Below are positions 8,153 to 15,525 of a stretch of 52,330 nt of DNA, one piece after another; within the stretch, counting starts at the first letter, position 1, and the number at the start of each line of letters is the position of its first letter. The stretch is from assembly GCA_028280855.1 (NCBI GenBank), contig JANQLA010000043.1, positions 1-52,330 on the forward strand, given 5' to 3'. A program made the translations under genes and the position numbers. This DNA is from Melioribacteraceae bacterium (lineage in GTDB: Bacteria > Bacteroidota > Ignavibacteria > Ignavibacteriales > Melioribacteraceae). A model generated the notes under the pieces. It did not search any database, was not told the origin of the DNA, and worked only from the letters and a program-made list of their open reading frames with translations.

Positions 8153-8992
8153 TTATTCTTTGTCGTTTTCTACTGATAATTCAGGAGTTGAACTTGCAAT
8201 TATATCAGCATGTGTCCAAACCAAAGATGAGGCAGTCGCATCAGGATGATTAGCTAGATAATCTTCTACGATCTTCCATCCAATTGAATATCCGGTCCAA
8301 TGTGGTATCGGGTCTTCACCGCCTTTACCAAACATCCAGGGATTAAAATATTTTTCACCGAATTCATTAGTCCACTCATCATGTTTTATCCGCAAAAATG
8401 GTTTTACCCTGATTATATTTTCTTGTATTTGTTCTTCTGTCAACGAACTCGAAAATGGAGTGATTTCACAATTTAAAACTTCAATCATAAAATGGTCTGC
8501 AAGACCTTCATTGACCATAAATTCAAGTAGAGTTATTTCGAAATCAGGATTACGAATTCGGGCAACGTGATGCATTTCGTGTACCAACGTGCGAAAAATG
8601 TATTCTATCTTGAAGTTCGGATGATTTTGATCGATATATATTTCAACTCTTTCACCATTATCATCTCCACATGCCCTTGCTCCTAGTCCCCAAACCGGTA
8701 ATATATATTCGCTATTTGTTTCTAAAATAATGTTTACACTATCGGTAGGTATTAACAGTTTTTGTATTCTTGGTATAAGGTTTTTGATTCCTTCAACAAT
8801 TTTAGTTGAAGCACTGTCGGATAAATCTCCCTTCTTTATAAAGGTCAATTTACATCCCTGATCAAGTTCAAAAATTTCAGTCTTGCCTGTATCCTGTTCA
8901 ATTTCCCGTGAGTATAAACTGTTCATAAGAAAGCAACTAAATAAAATCAAAAGCATTAAAACCTGTCTTGCTATTTGTAAGGTCTTTTTCAT
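8153..8992 (-). CDS. DUF2268-type predicted Zn-dependent protease, secreted
   Basis: I place the start at ATG 8992. It gives a typical signal peptide (MKKTLQIARQVLMLLILFSCFLMNS), whereas the longer frame to 9043 would run through the cassette core site at 9027-9034. The ~279-residue product contains the zinc-binding HEMHH motif (residues ~138-142), a downstream NEGLADHF whose Glu can be the third ligand, and the YSIGWKIVEDYL segment. Together these match the DUF2268 gluzincin-like family. It is predicted to be exported. It is the only gene between its paired core sites (8120-8126 and 9027-9034), so it is a single-gene cassette. Confidence 0.75.
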   Translation of the reverse strand: MKKTLQIARQVLMLLILFSCFLMNSLYSREIEQDTGKTEIFELDQGCKLTFIKKGDLSDSASTKIVEGIKNLIPRIQKLLIPTDSVNIILETNSEYILPVWGLGARACGDDNGERVEIYIDQNHPNFKIEYIFRTLVHEMHHVARIRNPDFEITLLEFMVNEGLADHFMIEVLNCEITPFSSSLTEEQIQENIIRVKPFLRIKHDEWTNEFGEKYFNPWMFGKGGEDPIPHWTGYSIGWKIVEDYLANHPDATASSLVWTHADIIASSTPELSVENDKE

Positions 8993-9026
8993 ATTTGCTC
9001 CTCTATGAGTTTTATTAATTCTTAGC

Positions 9027-9394
9027 CACATAACGACCGACATCGCTTTTCACACGCCTGTCCCGCTGCTTTTTAGCAGGGTCCACCCAAACCACGATAC
9101 CAAATAAAAAACTACTGCAAAAAATTTTAACAAATTTATTTATTAGAATCCGTTGTGCGAAATAGAAATAAGATTAGAAAAACTGTTAAAACAGTTCAAA
9201 AGAGAAATAGTATTTCTGTTAACCCACGACTTAAGTCATGGGTTAATGACAACGCAATTACAAATATTAACGGTTTTAACGGTTTCAGTAATCATTTCAC
9301 ACAACGGGTTATTAGCACAATGTTACAAGCTATGCTTACTTCCTTTCCCAAACCTAATAACTTAATCACTGCCGCATTGACAAAGCTGTTTATG
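9027..9394. repeat. attC-like cassette spacer S2, interrupted by a MITE-like insertion
   Basis: It begins with CACATAAC (9027-9034) and ends near GTTTATG (9388-9394). CGCTTTTCACACGCC near the left can pair with GCATTGACAAAGC near the right. AAATTTATTTATTAGAA and ACAATGTTACAAGC-ATGCTTACT are shared with S7 (15403-15450), where they are contiguous. In S2 they are separated by about 160 bases of inserted DNA. CCTGTCCCGCTGCTTTTTAG is an internal hairpin arm. Confidence 0.55.
9150..9308. mobile_element. MITE-like insertion within S2
   Basis: Terminal inverted repeats CCGTTGTGCGAAAT (from 9150) and ATTTCACACAACGG (to about 9307) bound ~158 bases with no coding capacity. TTATTAG flanks both sides (9140-9146 and 9309-9315), as a target-site duplication would. 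Site S7 shows the same spacer without the insertion. Inside is a strong hairpin, TTAACCCACGACTTAAGTC with its complement (9219-9246), similar to palindromes I associate with IS200/IS605-type ends (recollection only). Confidence 0.6.
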
Positions 9395-9409
9395 TAATTC
9401 ATATACTAC

Positions 9410-9436
9410 TTGTATATATCATAATAATGATATAAT
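9410..9436 (+). promoter_or_regulatory. Promoter with overlapping operator for the toxin-antitoxin pair
   Basis: TATATCAT-AATA-ATGATATA (9415-9434) is a perfect 8+8 inverted repeat. It overlaps a possible -10 TATAAT (9431-9436) with TTGTAT (9410-9415) 15 bases upstream. This is the usual arrangement for an autoregulated antitoxin operon; binding by the Phd/YefM antitoxin is inferred. Confidence 0.55.
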
Positions 9437-9461
9437 TTTGACACAAACAAAGGAGAAGATA

Positions 9462-9734
9462 ATGCCAATTATAAAACCAATATCAGACTTGAGAAATAAA
9501 TCAAACGAAATTTCTGAACTGGCTCATAATTCTAATGAGCCGATATATATCACTAAAAATGGAGAAGGTGATTTAGTAGTGATGTCAATGGCTCACTATT
9601 CTAAACTGCAATTAAAACTTGATTTACTTGGCAAACTATCAGTCGCCCAAACCCAAAAAGCTGATGGAGATAACGGACGTACACTTAAACAAGTAATGAA
9701 CGATATCAGGAATACTATAGATGCCCAAAGATAA
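9462..9734 (+). CDS. Phd/YefM-family antitoxin
   Basis: ATG 9462 is preceded by AAAGGAGAAGATA, so it is preferred over an upstream in-frame TTG. The product is 90 residues: MPIIKPISDLRNKSNEISELAHNS is the Phd/YefM DNA-binding head, followed by EPIYITKNGEGDLVVMSMAHY, a hallmark of the family. The C-terminal tail, which should wrap the toxin, is charged (GRTLKQVMNDIRNTIDAQR). It overlaps the toxin gene by 14 bases. Antitoxins of this type bind the toxin and repress their own promoter. The pair is transcribed opposite to the other cassette genes. Confidence 0.9.
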   Translation: MPIIKPISDLRNKSNEISELAHNSNEPIYITKNGEGDLVVMSMAHYSKLQLKLDLLGKLSVAQTQKADGDNGRTLKQVMNDIRNTIDAQR

Positions 9735-10032
9735 ATTATTCCAAGTTAGACTACTGAAAATTGCTGAAGAAGATTTTACCGAAATCATATCATTCATTGC
9801 AGCTGAAAATCCGAATGCGGCAGACGCAATCGCGAACAAAATTGAAAAGAGCTTATTAAATCTATCAGAAAATCCCTTTCTTGGTCGAGTGCCAAGAGAT
9901 ATTGATATTAAAAGTCTTGGCTATCGCTACATTATTGTCCAGAACTATATTTTATTCTATACCATAGAAGAAAAAATAATTTTGGTTCATAGAATTCTAC
10001 ATGGTGCTAGAAACTACAAATCACTACTTTGA
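9721..10032 (+). CDS. RelE/ParE-superfamily toxin
   Basis: The protein has 103 residues and the typical small toxin fold: a helical first half (KIAEEDFTEIISFIAAENPNAADAIANKIEKSLLNL), then PFLGRVPRDIDIKSLGYRYIIVQNYILFYTIEEKIILVHRILHGARNY. The R-YRYI-V-NYILFY and HRILHGARNY patterns are those of ParE/RelE relatives. RelE members cleave ribosome-bound mRNA and ParE members poison gyrase; sequence alone does not decide. Its stop codon is followed after two bases by the cassette core CATTATAAC, so the gene is trimmed tightly to the cassette boundary. Confidence 0.9.
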   Translation: MPKDKLFQVRLLKIAEEDFTEIISFIAAENPNAADAIANKIEKSLLNLSENPFLGRVPRDIDIKSLGYRYIIVQNYILFYTIEEKIILVHRILHGARNYKSLL

Positions 10033-10034
10033 AG

Positions 10035-10329
10035 CATTATAACGGAAGGGGAAGCTAAGTAGCGTTATCGCACGCAAGATTGAGCCCCCTTATTAGCTCT
10101 TCAGTTTATTTCTAAACATTTCGAGCAATATCGAGTACGCAACGAAGCCGCAAAGCAGTGACTTTGGGTATTGCCGCTAACCGGCAGCCCAGAACGACCA
10201 TGCCGAATAGAAGCAACTTCTTTTTATATGAACAACCTATTGCAACGTTAACTTGTTAATTCTTTCAATCTTTTTAACAGCACTAAACCAACATCTTGAT
10301 CTAGTTCGGGTTGATGCGATTGTTATGTG
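10035..10329. repeat. attC-like cassette spacer S3
   Basis: It runs from CATTATAAC (10035-10043), immediately after the toxin stop, to GTTATGTG (10322-10329). The latter is the complement of CACATAAC at 11060-11067 on the far side of the methyltransferase gene. The interior contains TTGCCGCTAACCGGCAGCCC and AGAACGACCATGCCGAATAG. Related motifs recur in S7, S8 and S9. Confidence 0.6.
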
Positions 10330-10369
10330 TCTTATCCCGATTATTAATATCTTATTTTACAAATAGAGA

Positions 10370-11032
10370 TTATTTATTTTTTGCAATAAACAAATGAACG
10401 CTCCCAAATCCTCCGATTGAAATATCTTGGTAATTAAATTCATATTTACTCAATAGTGAATTTATATCTTTTATTATATCTCCCAATTTTTCCCATAATT
10501 TTACTATCCAGTATCCGAGCAAGTTTCTATTTTCCGGATAATCAAAATCCACGAGAAGAAGTATTCCATCTTCTTTTAACACTCTTTTAAATTCAGCCAT
10601 CGCTTTATCGCCATTTGGATATCCGGTGAATGCCATAGTATTTATTATAGTATTAAATTTATTATTAGGGAATGGAAGAAATTCAACATTCGCTAATGAT
10701 AATTTTGCGCTAATTTCATTTGATAACATTTTTGTTGAAGCTATTTCCAGCATCTTTTCGTTATAATCAATTCCATAAACATCAAAATCATTTGCCGCAT
10801 ATTGTGTCATCAAATAACCACTGCCGAATGAAACTTCCAATACTTTCTTTCCTTCAATATAAGGTATAACTTTTTTAATCCATCTTTTCCACAAGGGAAA
10901 AACTATCATAAAAGCATCATATCCCTTCGCCATCCAGTTATACTCTTTATTCATCTTGTTTGTATAATCCGGATCAATTTGGGATGTATCCGTATATTCA
11001 ATCTTTTGGGGATCTACTTTTAATATGCTCAC
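10370..11032 (-). CDS. Class I SAM-dependent methyltransferase
   Basis: The protein has 220 residues. The AdoMet-binding core is recognisable: motif I KVLEVSFGSGYLMTQYA, motif II DVYGIDYNEKMLEIA, a motif III-like region around ANVEFLPFPNNKFNTIINTMAF, and a post-motif segment FKRVLKEDGILLLVDFDYP. This is the UbiE/Methyltransf_11 type of small-molecule methyltransferase. Substrate cannot be inferred. The N-terminal ~45 residues (TSQIDPDYTNKMNKEYNWMA) precede the fold and are probably a substrate cap. It is the sole gene between paired cores GTTATGTG (10322) and CACATAAC (11060). Confidence 0.88.
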   Translation of the reverse strand: MSILKVDPQKIEYTDTSQIDPDYTNKMNKEYNWMAKGYDAFMIVFPLWKRWIKKVIPYIEGKKVLEVSFGSGYLMTQYAANDFDVYGIDYNEKMLEIASTKMLSNEISAKLSLANVEFLPFPNNKFNTIINTMAFTGYPNGDKAMAEFKRVLKEDGILLLVDFDYPENRNLLGYWIVKLWEKLGDIIKDINSLLSKYEFNYQDISIGGFGSVHLFIAKNK

Positions 11033-11059
11033 TATTTTTGCTTCTCCATATTATGCATA

Positions 11060-11345
11060 CACATAACGTCATAAGCCGTCCGCCCAGATTTACCCAGAGT
11101 TTGTCGAAGGGGTACATAGCTTAACAAGTAACGAACCTGCCCGCCGAAGCTTTTTTTGCGAAGGCGGGTATTTATAATTTTTAACCGCCGGTAAACCTGC
11201 CCGTCCGGCAGACGGGTTCAACAACACAGGCGGCGACCTACTTAAAATTTACAAACTACTTAGAACAAAATGCCGAACGATAATCCCCAACATCTTAATT
11301 AGAAACCTGCTCAAACCGGTTCTGCAGGATCAACGGATTCATTAC
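11060..11345. repeat. attC-like cassette spacer S4
   Basis: It starts at CACATAAC (11060-11067) after the methyltransferase cassette. It contains GCCGTCCGCCCAG, two GC-rich hairpins (11136-11169 and 11195-11217), and GGCGGCGACCTA ... ACAAACTACTTAGAACAAAA followed by TGCCGAAC. The last block recurs almost identically at 13360-13430 and 20250-20313. The right boundary is unclear. From here to the sulfatase stop at 11547 I see only the hairpin at 11496-11525. Confidence 0.5.
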
Positions 11346-11495
11346 AAGAGGTGAGAATAGCAAAGGAAATTAAAATTAATAGAGTAGCCCGGTAGTTGTG
11401 TTTCATGTTCCACCCAGAAGAAAACAGAAAAGTTTATATCCTAAACTCATCATTAATCTATAGAATATCAAGTTACAGATTTAAGGGAGAGAGTA

Positions 11496-11525
11496 AGCAG
11501 GTGAATAGTGTTCTATCCACCTGCT
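11496..11525. terminator. Strong hairpin downstream of the sulfatase gene
   Basis: AGCAGGTGAATAG (11496-11508) pairs with CTATCCACCTGCT (11513-11525) with one mismatch around a TGTT loop. It lies 21 bases beyond the sulfatase stop on the minus strand and may end that transcript, although no T-run follows. CACATAAC at 11528-11535 directly abuts it. Confidence 0.5.
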
Positions 11526-11546
11526 ATCACATAACTTTATCTTTTT

Positions 11547-13256
11547 TCAGCAGCACACGCTGCCCTTTGGGCGCACGGGCCGTGGGAGGAATTGCCCGTC
11601 GTTAACACCAACTTCGCGGGCCATTAGTTCATTGAGTTGGCCGTTCATGTACCGGATGAGATCGGTAAGTTTCTTTTCTTCCTCAGTAATCAGCGGCTTA
11701 CCCAGTATAATGGGTAGAGCCAGGTTTTTCTCTTCCGTGGGATCTTCCTGAAGATCATAAAGCTCAATGTCGTTATAGGCGAGAATATCATCAATACTTT
11801 CCGGTGTGTTAAACTGACTTGGGGAATAGTAACGAGCATACTTGTACCTTCCATCAAAAATCATAGAGACAAAGCCTCGCTTGGTAAGGTCCGGTTGGTT
11901 ATCGGCAAGGTCCCCGGGTTTCATGGCGAATCCACCATCATCCTCAGACCAATTCCGGAAGAGGTTCGAATAGAACTTCGCATCAATGGTCGAGAGCCCC
12001 ACGTAGTTGAAGAGTACGCCGGTTCGAACTTCGTTGATCGGTGCGCTCAATGGATTTTTTACGACTCCTGAAAAATCCTTCCCGGGTAGTCCCTTCGTGA
12101 TTTCGGATACTGCCTCCCGGGGTGCGCCGGTCATTCCCACAAGCGTTGGCAGTACATCAATGTGACTGGTTAAGGCCCTGGTGGTTTGCCCTTTCTCTCC
12201 ATCCGGGTGGACCACTATCATCGGAACATGCACGTTCTGTTCATAGGCGACCGGCCCTTTGTTTCGAAGTCCTCCGTGCGCGCCGCAGAGTTCGCCGTGG
12301 TCGGAGGTGAAGACCACAACGGTGTCATCCCACAGTTTGAGTTCATCGAGTGCTTCAAGAACCTGTCCGATGTACCCGTCATTTTCACGAAGAAGGTTCA
12401 GGTAATAATTGTTATAGGTTTCCCACATGTCCCGATGTTTTGTAGGGATTTTACCCATTACATCTTCGGTACCCTGGTGGAACTCCCGGTGGGCTTTAGG
12501 CCGACCCGGTGATTTGAGAGACTCGTCTAATGTGCTCCAAAGATCAAAAGTCCATTTATCGCTGTATATTTTGTCTTTGGGAATCTTCGCGATCTCTCCC
12601 TTCTTAAAGGCTTTCTGAATTTGCTGGTCTGGAAGGCGCTCGTTGGGAGGATTCACATCGGCAAAGAAAATGTCATGCGGGTTAATGAAAGAGAGTACGA
12701 GAAACCAAGGCTTACCCGCGTCATTCAGAGTTCCGGCGTTTGAACGCAGCCAGCTTATTCCCTCAGCACCGATGACGCCGTCCATCTCGTATCCCTGATT
12801 CTGTTCACCTGTGACCTCACCGTAAGGCTGCCAGACATCGAATCCGTACCTTTTAAGCGCATCGGAGTAGTTAGCACCCAGTTGCGGGAACACGGTGAAC
12901 CTGTCGAGTTCGAATTTGCCGAAGTATGCCGTTGAGTAGCCGAGCCGCTTCATGGCGGTTCCAATGGAGACATTGTTCGGAGAAAGGCTCGGTGTCCAGC
13001 CGAACATCATCTCTTCCTGAATACCTGTAACCTGCGGGGCGAGGCCGCTATAGAGCACACCACGCGATGGCGTACAGACTGCCGATGAAATGTAGTGATT
13101 TTCGAAGGTGACTCCCTTTTCTGCAAGCCGCTTAAGGGCCGGCTGGGGTAGTCCTTCCAATACAGGGTGAAACATCCGCTGATCGCAGGTGATGAAGAGG
13201 ATGTTGCGCTTTTTAGTTCCACTGTCGGATGAATTCGGTAATGAATGTGGTTTCAT
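11547..13256 (-). CDS. Type I sulfatase / alkaline-phosphatase-superfamily hydrolase
   Basis: The protein has 569 residues. N-terminal ILFITCDQR supplies metal-binding Asp. The sulfatase signature CTPSRGVLYSG starts at Cys61, the residue normally oxidised to formylglycine. Later motifs include GKFELDRF, INPHD, VVVFTSDHGELCGAHGGLRNKG and HIDVLPTLVGM. The fold therefore appears complete for hydrolysis of sulfate esters (or phosphonate/phosphate esters in relatives). No signal peptide is visible, unlike many sulfatases. The gene is clearly GC-richer than its neighbours and has a different codon style, suggesting recent arrival. Spacer-like DNA lies on both sides, but a paired left core was not found. 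Confidence 0.88.
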   Translation of the reverse strand: MKPHSLPNSSDSGTKKRNILFITCDQRMFHPVLEGLPQPALKRLAEKGVTFENHYISSAVCTPSRGVLYSGLAPQVTGIQEEMMFGWTPSLSPNNVSIGTAMKRLGYSTAYFGKFELDRFTVFPQLGANYSDALKRYGFDVWQPYGEVTGEQNQGYEMDGVIGAEGISWLRSNAGTLNDAGKPWFLVLSFINPHDIFFADVNPPNERLPDQQIQKAFKKGEIAKIPKDKIYSDKWTFDLWSTLDESLKSPGRPKAHREFHQGTEDVMGKIPTKHRDMWETYNNYYLNLLRENDGYIGQVLEALDELKLWDDTVVVFTSDHGELCGAHGGLRNKGPVAYEQNVHVPMIVVHPDGEKGQTTRALTSHIDVLPTLVGMTGAPREAVSEITKGLPGKDFSGVVKNPLSAPINEVRTGVLFNYVGLSTIDAKFYSNLFRNWSEDDGGFAMKPGDLADNQPDLTKRGFVSMIFDGRYKYARYYSPSQFNTPESIDDILAYNDIELYDLQEDPTEEKNLALPIILGKPLITEEEKKLTDLIRYMNGQLNELMAREVGVNDGQFLPRPVRPKGSVCC

Positions 13257-13313
13257 TTCAAAATTCCCGTTATTTATTTTTATTCATAAAAAACTACACT
13301 AATTTTTATGATA

Positions 13314-14081
13314 TATATAACGGAGCTGCATATAAGAAGCCGCTCGTAAATTCAACCGCGCTGGCGGCGAACTAACTTATCCCATAGGGATCCCTTCGGG
13401 ACATTTACAAACTACTTAGAACAAAATGCCGAACAACTTGCCTCGCAGTTTTTTGCGGGGAAAAACGTTAACTTAAAAATTGCACCTAACTTTAACCGTT
13501 TCGCCTGCCCGTCTCAGGAGGGGCGGGCGATCTTGAGTCCACAATTTCAGCGTTGCCGAAATTAACTTATTTGATGAACTTGCAAACGGTAGAGCAAGCA
13601 GAAGTAGCAGTCATACGGCTGGTATAAGTATAGGCAGCCGCGAAATTTTTATTGCTCTCCAGCGGAGAAATTAATTCTTTCTGTACTTTTACTTGTAATT
13701 CTAAGTATGCTGTTGAATACCTAAAACATAATAACATTACAACTGCACTATTAGGGTTTACTCCGCGCTTCTTTTATTCCTGATGAGCAAACTAGAAAAC
13801 TTGCACCTAAACCTAATGTAGATGAGAAAAGAAAACTATCCTTCGCAGATTACCGGACTTCCTGATTCAACTCTCTTACAGTTAATTGCACAAGTGAGAA
13901 CTGATATGAATAAGTGGATTATGGTATTCAACAGTATGAACAAAAAATCAAAGAACAACGTATTAAATCTTTACAACGTCAAGCCTGCTCCACAGTCATT
14001 GCGCGGTGGCTTCATTTTATCACCTCAAATCGAATGAACTAATCCTTTCCGAGTTGGTTCATTAGCAACAACTGGCTATAC
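13314..14081. repeat. attC-like cassette spacer S5, carrying an IS110 remnant
   Basis: It opens with TATATAAC (13314-13321) and closes with GGCTATAC (14074-14081), partner of GTATAAC at 14493-14499. The left part shares AACTTATCCCATAGGGATCC and ACATTTACAAACT-CTTAGAACAAAATGCC with S9 and S4. A GC-rich hairpin (CCTGCCCGTC ... GGCGGGCG, 13504-13529) sits just before the IS-derived segment. Confidence 0.55.
13531..14070 (+). pseudogene. Internally deleted IS110-family element
   Basis: The left ~120 bases (CTTGAGTCCACAATTTC ... GAAGTAGCAGTCA) match the left end of the intact IS110 element at 20370. Transposase pieces follow: GGCAGCCGCGAAATTTTTAT (the GSREIFIALHS part), a stretch equal to the TSNFKSAVEYL-KNN region, then ITGLPDSTLLQLIAQV (around 13850-13905), then QQYEQKIKEQR (around 13925-13960). 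The right end, GAGTTGGTTCATTAGCA, is again shared. The pieces are in order but most of the gene is missing, so it is a non-autonomous relic. A 71-codon open frame at 13822-14037 is part of this relic. Confidence 0.82.
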
Positions 14082-14471
14082 AGGAGTGTTTTTATTGGCA
14101 AATTCGACTGCTACAGCCTTTGAGTTTAAGATTATAATTATCAGAGAGAAAAATATAGATACACCACCAACTAATAAATATAGGTGCATTAAACCTGTTA
14201 TCTCAATTTCTACTCCAAAGTATGAAAAACTAGGGTCTTCAGGCAATCCGAAAATTGTGAAAATGATTAAAAGCAAGATATTAATTGATACAATTACACC
14301 ACAAATAGAAGAAATAATTTTTCTGGCTTTATTATTTTGTTTGATTAAAAAATATCCAGCAATCATAAATGTAAAGTTTAAATAAAGACTATTTGAAAAA
14401 TATGAGCCAACTAATACTTCAATACAACCCAAAACAACTAAAATCCAACCGAGAGTTTTTCCAATACCCAT
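14076..14471 (-). CDS. Small integral membrane protein, unknown function
   Basis: The start at ATG 14471 is chosen because AAGGAA lies upstream and the product then begins with a transmembrane segment (MGIGKTLGWILVVLGCIEVLVG). A longer frame to 14522 would cross the cassette core GTATAAC at 14493-14499. The product has 131 residues with four predicted membrane helices (~7-25, 32-50, 59-81 and 100-122). No family recognised. The TAG stop codon lies inside the left core site GGCTATAC, so the gene uses cassette-core DNA to end translation. Single-gene cassette. Confidence 0.65.
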   Translation of the reverse strand: MGIGKTLGWILVVLGCIEVLVGSYFSNSLYLNFTFMIAGYFLIKQNNKARKIISSICGVIVSINILLLIIFTIFGLPEDPSFSYFGVEIEITGLMHLYLLVGGVSIFFSLIIIILNSKAVAVEFANKNTPV

Positions 14472-14492
14472 AATTTGATATTCCTTTTTTTT

Positions 14493-14711
14493 GTATAACG
14501 GGGTGGGAACTAAGTCCCGCATGCGGGGTGCAAAGAAGATGCAGTAATGGCAAAGCCATCACTTTGTGAAAGCAACCCGCTGATTTATTCAACTATTTTT
14601 TTCAAAAAAAACACGAGCAAAAAACGTTCCTGCCAGAGGCGGGCAAGCTTGCGAAAACGAGTACACTACGAAGCCGCTTTAGCCGCGTCCGCTTCAGATG
14701 CTGGTTAAGTA
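14493..14711. repeat. attC-like cassette spacer S6
   Basis: It runs from GTATAAC (14493-14499) to GTTAAGTA (14704-14711). The latter pairs with CACTTAAC (15327-15334) across the tautomerase-like gene. The interior holds CCCGCATGCGGG (14517-14528), GGCAAAGCCATCACTTTGTG and CCTGCCAGAGGCGGGC hairpins. Confidence 0.6.
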
Positions 14712-14759
14712 CAGATGCGTCCGACTTTCCAATAATGCAATAATAAATAAGGATTATAT

Positions 14760-15203
14760 TTAATCCTTATTATTTTCTTGTGCTGCCTCTGTGCCGGGAT
14801 GATCAATTACACAAGGCCATACTGCATCTGAAATAAATACATGCCCTGGATCTGCAATATGCGTATGAATGAAAACATACTCTCTTTGTATATTTGTCTT
14901 CTTATTTAAAATCGTTGTAATAGAATTCATTATCTTCGCAATACTTTCATAATCAAAAACAGATGTTATATATAAATCAACGAAAATTGGGATTTCCTTT
15001 TCAGATGGATTAAATTCTCGAAGGCTTCTATAATCGACCTCACCCTTTTGACGATGAGTTATACAGTCAAGTGTTTGCCAGAGGAATGTTGCAGTCCCAA
15101 TAGGAAGATCTGCATTCTGAGCAAAATCATCCTCCATAGCCTCCATGACGTCTGAACAATTATAATCATCACTAGGTAATGCTGAAATCTTTACAAACGG
15201 CAT
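14760..15203 (-). CDS. Tautomerase-superfamily-like protein
   Basis: The protein has 147 residues and begins MPFVKISALPS, placing Pro directly after Met as in 4-oxalocrotonate tautomerase relatives, where Pro1 is the catalytic base. The second half (EIPIFVDLYITSVFDYESIAKIMNSITTILN, then REYVFIHTHIADPGHVFISD) has the beta-alpha-beta arrangement of a second tautomerase unit. Two fused halves of ~60-70 residues match long tautomerases such as the cis-CaaD/MSAD group. The reaction is unknown. A GGAGGAGAAATACT ribosome binding site precedes the start, supporting Pro1. Sole gene between paired cores GTTAAGTA and CACTTAAC. Confidence 0.55.
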   Translation of the reverse strand: MPFVKISALPSDDYNCSDVMEAMEDDFAQNADLPIGTATFLWQTLDCITHRQKGEVDYRSLREFNPSEKEIPIFVDLYITSVFDYESIAKIMNSITTILNKKTNIQREYVFIHTHIADPGHVFISDAVWPCVIDHPGTEAAQENNKD

Positions 15204-15326
15204 AGTATTTCTCCTCCTTTGTTATGAACGTCCTTAGGGGAAATTCATTTTTATTAAACATATCCATGAACTATATTGACTATGATTTTAGTTCATTCAA
15301 GGTTGCTTTATTGTCCTGTGGTTTAA

Positions 15327-15520
15327 CACTTAACGGCGTTGCTTTTCACCCGTCCGCCCCGAACAACGATGCCGAATTGAAAAGCTACTGCCAATAATTT
15401 TAAACAAATTTATTTAATAGAACAATGTTACAAGCGATGCTTACTTTTTTCACCGACCTCGGAAACTTTAACAGTACCGCATTGAAAAAAACGGTCGGGT
15501 GGAAAAGCTTGTTATATAGC
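15327..15520. repeat. attC-like cassette spacer S7 (clearest long site)
   Basis: It starts CACTTAAC (15327-15334) and ends GTTATATAGC (15511-15520). The inner arms TTGCTTTTCACCCGTCCG (15339-15356) and CGGTCGGGTGGAAAAGC (15492-15508) are complementary except for an extra base and a mismatch, as the imperfect stem of a folded attC would be. The loop region of ~135 bases contains GAACAACGATGCCGAATTG and ACAATGTTACAAGCGATGC, shared with other sites. Confidence 0.7.
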
Positions 15521-15525
15521 TTATG

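Noticed and set aside
9219-9246. Strong palindrome considered as a rho-independent terminator
   Set aside because: No gene ends next to it, there is no T-run, and it lies inside the MITE-like insertion.
9153-9397. Two overlapping short plus-strand frames
   Set aside because: They run across the MITE-like insertion and the S2 spacer and share no protein-like features.
11396-11605. 69-codon plus-strand frame
   Set aside because: It crosses a hairpin and the antisense of the sulfatase C-terminus; no homology.
12122-12618. Several plus-strand open frames within the sulfatase gene
   Set aside because: They are antisense shadows produced by the higher GC content of the sulfatase gene.
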